Source of the DNA: Juglans regia | Taxonomy: Eukaryota > Streptophyta > Magnoliopsida > Fagales > Juglandaceae | Length of the DNA: 64,000 bases | NCBI RefSeq assembly: GCF_001411555.2 | Contig: NC_049903.1 | Coordinates: forward strand, 17,465,234 to 17,529,233 | Reading direction: 5' to 3' | Part shown: positions 58,316 to 64,000 of the stretch, piece after piece | Numbering within the stretch: the stretch's first letter is position 1 | Layout: every line of letters starts with the position of its first letter | Notes under the pieces: generated by a model | Databases searched by the model: none | What the model was told of the DNA's origin: nothing | Seen by the model: the letters and a program-made list of their open reading frames with translations, nothing else | Made by a program: the position numbers and the translations under genes

Positions 58316-59241
58316 GTCAGGCTCTGTGAAGGCTCAATTGCTTATTATACAATAAAAAGCAAGAAATAAAAGAAAAAACTGCGGCTTTATTTTTATTCGA
58401 TTATCAAGGATTACCATAAAAATGCTGGAGATTCCATTGCTACATCTCTGATCGGTTTCATGTCTATAATAGGTCCTGGGAGATCATTATTGGAATTTCA
58501 TTGGCAGTCAATGTACTTCCATCTCATCTTCAATTTAAATATCCTTGTAATATCACGAGTGTCCTAGGCATGCTTCATGACAATGTGGCTGTTTTAAAAA
58601 TATATTTCACCGGAAGGAAAATCTGTTCAAAATCTATATAGAATGTTGTAGTTTGCTGTGACTGGACACTCATAAGCATTCTCATGCTAAGTTTGGATAA
58701 ATCCATCCCTTTGTTTCTTTGGATAAGTAGATGCATCTCATGCTAAGTTTCCTATATGACCTATTGAATATCTCCTTAATAAATGCGAGGAAAGAGGACA
58801 TCTTCCATGTGATAGCATGGAATCAATCTAATTGCTTTTCTAATTTTTTTACTTATTCATTCCTATTAATATGATTTTGGATGCAGAGATTTATCTTACA
58901 ATGATATATCAGGAAGCTTTCCGAGTTGGGTAACTACCTCTGGTTTACAACTGTATGTCTCTTATTCTTATACATCTTTTCTCACAAAAATTTTGCTGGC
59001 TCTAACATTTTGCTTTGAAACATTAGGTATTCTGGTGCTCATATAGAGCTTCTTTTCTATCTTTTCTCAAGCATCACTTGCATAATCTTTCTTGAACAAA
59101 TGTAAAGAATCAACTACATATTTTAATTAACCAATTATACAAGTATTAAATAATCTCATGCTTGTCCGCCTATCATTGGGTTTCCAGATAGTTATTTTAA
59201 ACATTCCACTTGTTTTGAATGCTTGAATCCCTGCAGTGACA

Positions 59242-59278
<37 letters not shown>

Positions 59279-61250
59279 GCATGTGTGCGCATGTTGGGTT
59301 TGGCTGGTACTGTTGGGTAATATTATCACTTGCAAAATTAAATCTATTATCCAAGCATATAACTAGAGTGATTAAACAAGCAAACAATCAAAACAAAACA
59401 CAGCAGATATTTTACGTGGAAAAACCCTCCAGTTAAGAGGGAAAAAAAACCATAGGGCAACTCCGATCAAATCCACTATAATAATATAGAGTTTACAATA
59501 CTCAAGTTTATACCCAAAACTTGAGTTCTCAACAAATTGGAAAATACAACAATAATTAATCTCTAAGAAAACAATAATCTCACCCCAAACCACTAATTTG
59601 ATAATGCCTGGGAGATCCCCATTTTGAATACTACAACTCTCTAGAGTACCCAAAGAGAAACACCACTTAGAGAAATTCTCAATTTTTACTGTGTAGAGAA
59701 ATATCTGTGTGAAATCCACACCCAAACGACAAAAGAAAACTTTTTGCTTTTCACTTGTTGCGCCGTCTCCCTCTCCAGCCCATCATAAGAGGAGATTATA
59801 ATCTAACATCTCAGTTAGAGTCCAAGCAAGCTGATCTAGCACAAAACTCCAGCTTCTCTATTCCCTTCCTTTGATTGAAACCTTTTACCACCAATCGACC
59901 TTTGTGTTTTACTAGCTTTCCATCATTACTCTTACACTTGAACACCATTTGTTTCCTAGAGCCTTTTTGGCTTCAGGGAGCTCCACTAACTCATAAGTGC
60001 CATTCTTGTGTAAAGAATTCATCTCTTCCTCCATAGCATTCATCCACTTTTGTTGTTCCTTATGAGTTTTCACTTCTTGAAAACTTTCTAGCTCCCCCTC
60101 ATCAGTAATCAAAACATAATCGGACTCAGGATATCTAGTTGATGGACGATGCTCCCTTGTAGACCTCCTAACCTTTGGTTCTGGTGGAGTAGACTGCTCT
60201 CCCTGCTCGACACTCTTTGTCCCTACTTCATCATTCTCATCAACTGCTGCTGGCTCATCACCTTGATCTTCAACTTGTATCTCTTCCCCATTAGTGGTAC
60301 TCTCTGGAGACAAAGAGATAGGTGTAAGTTTAGAAACACCTTCAGCTTCTTGTTTGGGCTTCTCTACTTTCTCAAAGTCTGCCAATGTTTGGTTTTCTAT
60401 GAAAATCACATCTCTACTTATGATGATTTTCTTCTTCTCTGATTCCCATAGCTTTTAGCCAAATTCTGCATCTCCATAGCCAACAAATACACAAGGAGTG
60501 GTGCCCGAAGTATTCTCCATTTAATTTTTGCAAGTTCACCACACCCACACAACCAAGCTTTGATACCACTTGTTGGGTAATATTATCACTTGTAAAATTA
60601 AATCTATTATCCAAGCATATAACTAGAGTGTTTAAACAAGCAAACAATCAAAACAAAACACAGCAGATTTTTTACATGGAAAAACCCTCCAGTGTAGAGG
60701 GAAAAAAAACCATGGGACAACTCCGATCAAATCCACTACAATAATATAGAATTTACAATACTCAAGTTTATGTCCAAAACTTGAGTTCTCAATAAATTGA
60801 AAAATACAACAATAATTAATCTCTAAGAAAATAATAATCTCACCCCAAACCACTAGTTTGATAATACCTGTGAGATCTCCATTTTGAATACTACAACTCT
60901 CTAGAGTACCCAAAGAAAATCACCACTTAAAAAAATTTCTAATTTTTACTGTATAAAAAAATACCTGTATAAATCCACACCCAAACAACAAAAAAAAACT
61001 TTTTCCTTTTTCCTTTTCACTTGCCGCCGTCTGCCTCTTTTTCTCTTTGTTTTAGTTACTTTCTCACGCACCCACCCGTAAAGCACGTCATCTTCCTTTT
61101 ATAATTGCAAGAAGGAGCCCTAATGGGCTTAAGTGAGATTTGGGCTGGACCCACTCAACAGGTACATGAAGACAAAAACATAATAAGGTTCTTTTCATGG
61201 AATTATACAGGAACTTGGTGGCCAACAATTTCACGTTTGGTAGCTCAAAC
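51335..61250 (+). CDS. LRR-VIII-2 receptor-like kinase, ectodomain exons (partial gene)
   Basis: Ten exons with matching splice sites: 51335-51406, 51506-51577, 51680-51751, 51868-51939, 52058-52129, 52243-52314 and 52426-52497, each 72 nt. Then 52641-52706 and 58887-58952 (66 nt), and 61211-61250 (40 nt). All are open and in phase. They encode one 24-residue leucine-rich repeat each, such as [35 protein letters not shown] and [18 protein letters not shown], then [13 protein letters not shown] and [13 protein letters not shown], the end of the LRR domain before the malectin domain. Earlier LRR exons and the signal peptide are not seen. The malectin, membrane and kinase exons lie right of the window. 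The protein would be a plasma-membrane receptor kinase. Exon 52243 uses a weak acceptor (ctaag). Whether it is still expressed is unknown. Confidence 0.9.
53690..56168 (-). mobile_element. LINE inserted in the receptor-kinase intron, 5' truncated
   Basis: Flanked by aaaccctacatta (53677-53689) and aaacactacatta (56169-56181), a 13-bp target duplication with one mismatch. Read from 56168 down: RT, zf-RVT and an A-rich 3' end (complement of ttttttctctttatcggta). The endonuclease is missing because of 5' truncation. Stops are few, so the insertion is moderately recent. Confidence 0.9.
54189..56130 (-). pseudogene. LINE RT and zf-RVT in the intron
   Basis: [59 protein letters not shown], then [12 protein letters not shown] and [18 protein letters not shown], where the family has GDPLSPLLF. 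Then [14 protein letters not shown], a catalytic FFDD in place of FADD. zf-[24 protein letters not shown] and [20 protein letters not shown]. It has several shifts, so it is inactive. Confidence 0.88.
56640..57070 (-). pseudogene. WRKY19-like Cys/His/Gly-repeat protein fragment
   Basis: On the minus strand, 57065 down reads [20 protein letters not shown] then RGRTDC, the repeat typical of plant WRKY19-like proteins (HGGGKRC..GC.KSA). Only one repeat is left, then a broken frame. A second frame (56915-56574) reads [19 protein letters not shown] then [17 protein letters not shown], the usual C-terminal part of that family. It lies antisense in the receptor-kinase intron. The repeats in between are missing, so it looks like a decayed or captured piece. 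Confidence 0.65.
57226..57351 (-). other. Small open frame, 41 codons, unassigned
   Basis: [20 protein letters not shown] and so on, ending HARG and a stop. It has good codon-like composition and sits upstream (minus sense) of the WRKY19-like fragment, but I do not recognise it. It may be a chance frame or a first exon. Confidence 0.3.
58270..58310. repeat. (GA)n microsatellite
   Basis: About 20 GA units in the intron. Confidence 0.95.
59912..60409 (-). pseudogene. Copia H pol linker before RT (165 codons)
   Basis: Open frame, [20 protein letters not shown], then [38 protein letters not shown] and [20 protein letters not shown], the acidic linker and first RT blocks of copia pol. The usual KWV after GNKW is broken. 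Confidence 0.85.
60571..61160 (-). repeat. 5' LTR of copia H
   Basis: 590 bp. It ends cactcaaca before ggtac. The first 460 bp match 59311-59770 with few changes. Confidence 0.85.
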
Positions 61251-61674
61251 GTAAGGTGAGTAATTGAATTATGGTATCTCTTATTCATTCATTATAAACC
61301 CATTATTGAATACAGAAATGAGAAAAAAGGAAAACAAAAAAAGAAGAAAGAAACGATAGGAGGAACAAACCTTTCTTCTGTGTTTTCAGAAAACAAGAAG
61401 AAAGTTTAGAAGGCCTGGGTTTATAGTACACCTCATGTATGGTAACGCACATTTCCACACTGATTAAAAAACACATCATACTCATTCCAGTTATCCAGTC
61501 CCAAAACAAGAAAAGAATATGGAACACATTGCATTGATATTCTATGAGAATAGGCTGTCTTCAACAATAATTATCTGAAAATAGTTTTTGAAGATATGTA
61601 CAAAAATTGCTTTTAAGAACAAGAGCCCTACCATCCCAAATTAGCTGCAATTTTTCACTTCTGCAGATGATAAA
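61251..61674. other. Intron DNA, nothing recognised
   Basis: Follows the splice donor gtaagg at 61251. No next LRR-kinase exon was found; the expected malectin-side exon must lie beyond the gypsy LTR. Confidence 0.5.
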
Positions 61675-64000
61675 TGTAACACCCCGTATTTTAGTGTAAT
61701 TTTTACTGAAGGATTTTTATTATTTATTCAAAAATTTATTCTCTTGTTTTAAAATTGTTGGATTTATAGTTGTGTTATTTTTATGATTTTAATTCTGTGA
61801 AAATTATTTTTGAAGTGCTTTCTCTAAATTAATTATTTTTATGCGTTTAAATTTCTTCTCAAATTAAATTAACTTGTTGTGGGGTTTAATTATTTATTTT
61901 CATTTTAATCATTACGTTTGAATTATTTTATTTTACTTGCTGTTTTAAAATCGTTTCCGTTGGATCTTTTTTTGTGACCCAAGATTTGAGGATTTGGACC
62001 TTATTTCTTTCCCTACATTTTTTTTCTCTTTTCTCTTTTCTTTTTCTTCTTTTTTTTCTTTCTTTCTTTTTCTTTTTCTCCCCCCTGCTGCCGCGCGGAC
62101 GTTTCTCTCTCTCTCTCACGCCGTGCAACCGTTCCTCACCCAGCCCACCGCCGTCGCGCCGCCGTGCGCGACACCGCCCACCCCATCGTGCTCCCCACCG
62201 GCCGGCGACCTCCCTCTCCGATTTCCAGCCCCAGCCGCGCCGCCGTTAGCCTCCACGCACCACACGAAGCCGCGGCATTCCTTGCGCCGCTGCGCCGCCG
62301 TCGTTCCACCACCGGCCACCATCTTCCTACCACTTCATCCCTGACCTCTTGGCAACCCTTTGGACCCAACCCCAGCTCCGATCCGTCACCGGTGAAGCCC
62401 CACCAAGTCCATTTACGATTTGTACGTTTTTGGCCTTAAAACACCATTTGCGCCGTCATCCACGGCAAACCACCACCACCATTGGCTTCACCGACCTCTC
62501 TAGGCCCTACCCTATCATTTTGGGGTCTTCGTTTGTCTCCGTTGAAAAGTGGGTATTTGTGACCCACGGCCACAGTGTATTTTACACTGTGGTGTTGCTC
62601 AGACGTCGCCTTTTTCAGTTTCGTGATCCTTCGGAAATCATTATATAGCAATGTAAGTATTTTTTTTCAAAGAATTCTCGTGAATTTAATGTATTTTTGC
62701 ACTAGCACATTACACTGTATTTTAATTGCTGGTTGGTTTTGCCGGACTGAGTCCGAGGAGTAACGGAGTTGATTGGATTGGGTGATGGAGTTGTTAGTAT
62801 GATTGGTTTAGACTATGAGATTTGTTGGCTGTTCGGGTTTAAATATTGGTGTTTTGTGTATGATGTGGGTTGTGGTGGATATTGGTGATTTTATGAAGTA
62901 ATGATATACTTTGGGATTATGAAGATTTTTTAAGTTTGGAGAAATTAAGATAGATTATTTTAGAAGCTTAGGCTTAAATATGGAAATCCGTAATTGGTTG
63001 AAAACTTACGGAAATTGTGTGATTATTTTTTTATAGGTGACGATTATTAGTCGACTCAACATTTTTTGAAGAAATTTCTGAAAAGCTAAGAAGTCCAGGT
63101 AAGCGGGGTTCATATACTAGTTTTGCATAAAAGAAATAAAATGAGGTTGACTTTGAGAATAAACGTGTTTGTTTTTGAAAAGAAATGATCTGAAAACAAC
63201 CTCAGATGTTCTTTTTTTTCTGCATATGCATAAATTCAATATATGAGAAAGTATTTTCTGTCATGACTGGTGTAGACATGAGCAAGTTTTGTGTACTTTA
63301 TTTCTGAACTATGTAAAAGAGCGAATATGAAAATCTGGAAGTTTTGTTATGAACAAATGAGAATATTTTGTTTATGTTTATCTCGAACATGTGAAATGAT
63401 CTGAAGCCTTTCAATGTTTTGTTTTGATATGAGGTATCATCTGAGAATCTTGGCATGATGTTCTGATTCTGTATATGATTGTAACCGGATTTTCGATGAA
63501 ATCCGTTCTGTTTCTGTTAAGGCCCAGCCACGGGTATAATGGTGGTTTATAACCCTACCACGGGGGTGAAACATGGAAAATGGCCCAGCCACGGGTATAA
63601 TGGTGGTTTATAACCCTACCACGGGGGTGAAACATGGAAAATGGCCCAGCCACGGGTATAATGGTGGTTTATAACCCTACCACGGGGGTGAAACATGGAA
63701 AATGGCCCAGCCACGGGTATAATGGTGGTTTATAACCCTACCACGGGGGTGAAACATGGAATATGGCCCAGCCACGGGTATAATGGTGGTTTATAACCCT
63801 ACCACGGGGGTTAAACATGGTATTGTCCCGATGTGATATTAAATGAAGATAAGATTATAATGTTTCAGTTTAGAAATGTCAACGGATTCTATTTTTGGAA
63901 TAAGTTCATTTTTCTGAAAATTTCGCTCTAATGTTTTTGTACAAGTTTTGTTTCTACATTCTGAAAGTAAATGTTCTGTTCGGCTTATCAAATGTTATAA
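61675..64000 (+). repeat. LTR of a Tekay-type gypsy, continuing past the window
   Basis: Starts tgtaacaccccgtatttta and matches 17653-18700 for about 1.1 kb. It is at least 2.3 kb, has a tandem repeat at 63521-63824, and lacks an end inside the window. Direction of the full element is + if this is a 5' LTR; a solo LTR is also possible. Open frames at 61974-62650 are LTR sequence, rich in Pro/Arg by base composition only. Confidence 0.8.
63521..63824 (+). repeat. Five tandem copies of a 61-bp unit in the gypsy LTR
   Basis: Unit starts ggcccagccacgggtataat, at 63521, 63582, 63643, 63704 and 63765. Copies 1-3 are identical; copies 4 and 5 differ by a base or two. Each unit contains ccctaccacgggggtg. 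A related single block lies in the gypsy LTR at 46600-46650. Confidence 0.95.

Larger units (their letters stand above)
52707..58886 (+). other. Intron of 6180 bp swollen by insertions
   Basis: Donor gtgagt at 52707 and acceptor atgcag at 58881-58886. Holds a LINE (53690-56168), a WRKY19-like fragment on the minus strand (56640-57351) and a GA repeat (58270-58310). The 52707-53676 and 57352-58269 stretches hold nothing recognised; 57750-58000 is GA-rich. Confidence 0.85.
59311..61160 (-). mobile_element. Copia H: internally deleted copia element in the next intron
   Basis: Flanked by ggtac (59306-59310 and 61161-61165). The right LTR is 60571-61160 (590 bp, tgttgggtaat...cactcaaca). The left LTR copy is 59311 to about 59785 and lacks its end. 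PBS complement: agctttgatacca at 60556-60568. A pol piece remains at 59912-60409. Most of gag and pol are deleted, so the element is dead. It lies in the receptor-kinase intron 58953-61210. Confidence 0.88.

Noticed and set aside
61974..62651. Pro/Arg-rich frames on both strands
   Set aside because: GC-rich part of the gypsy LTR; the frames on both strands overlap and match composition, not a family.
1..64000. tRNA and rRNA genes
   Set aside because: I found no cloverleaf or rRNA core by eye; the only tRNA-like signals are primer binding sites of LTR elements. A tRNAscan-SE run would settle it.

Overview
This window is plant nuclear DNA, probably from a woody eudicot. It is AT-rich, with spliced plant genes of 72-nt leucine-rich-repeat exons and decayed Ty3/gypsy (Athila and Tekay/Del types), Ty1/copia, LINE, CACTA-like, MITE and TRIM elements. 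The family level cannot be fixed from sequence alone; the mix of repeats feels Fagales-like (walnut, hickory, oak), but that is inference. There is one 100-N assembly gap (25800-25899), so linkage across it is not proven.

The host genes are pieces of LRR receptor kinases of the LRR-VIII-2 type, all on the + strand. A paralogue's C-terminal kinase exon lies at 6364-6672 plus 8773-8891, broken by a stop codon and by a LINE-like insertion. A second, open copy starts at 51335 and runs through ten recognisable exons to 61250 and then out of the window. Its introns hold a LINE, a WRKY19-like fragment, a deleted copia element and the start of a gypsy LTR. The two pieces suggest a tandem gene array pushed apart by about 42 kb of transposons. 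Smaller gene relics are a GRF zinc-finger/membrane protein (11603-11891) and a FAR1/FHY3-type C-terminus (12590-13150, minus).

Layout: LINE 3' half (1-2645, +); Athila-type gypsy pol (2778-6338, -); receptor-kinase relic with insertion (6364-8891); mixed low-content DNA with a MITE, GRF and FAR1 relics (8892-13190); Tekay-type gypsy (13190-~18990, +); a CACTA-like region (20073-25799) with about 40 copies of a palindromic ACGTTCGAACGT motif around an intact minus-strand transposon ORF, and a tnpD-like N-terminus cut by the gap; a duplicated unit of unknown origin (25969-27310); a LINE (27436-33070, -) carrying a nested LINE-like element and a MITE; a four-member nest of LTR elements (33464-49982); then the receptor-kinase gene (51335 onward).

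The nest is well resolved. Removing the insert at 45917-49757 and one copy of its 5-bp duplication restores an outer copia LTR of 232 bp, the same length as its partner LTR. The CACTA-like region with its palindrome array and long hairpin is the part least explained by known families and the best candidate for something undescribed.
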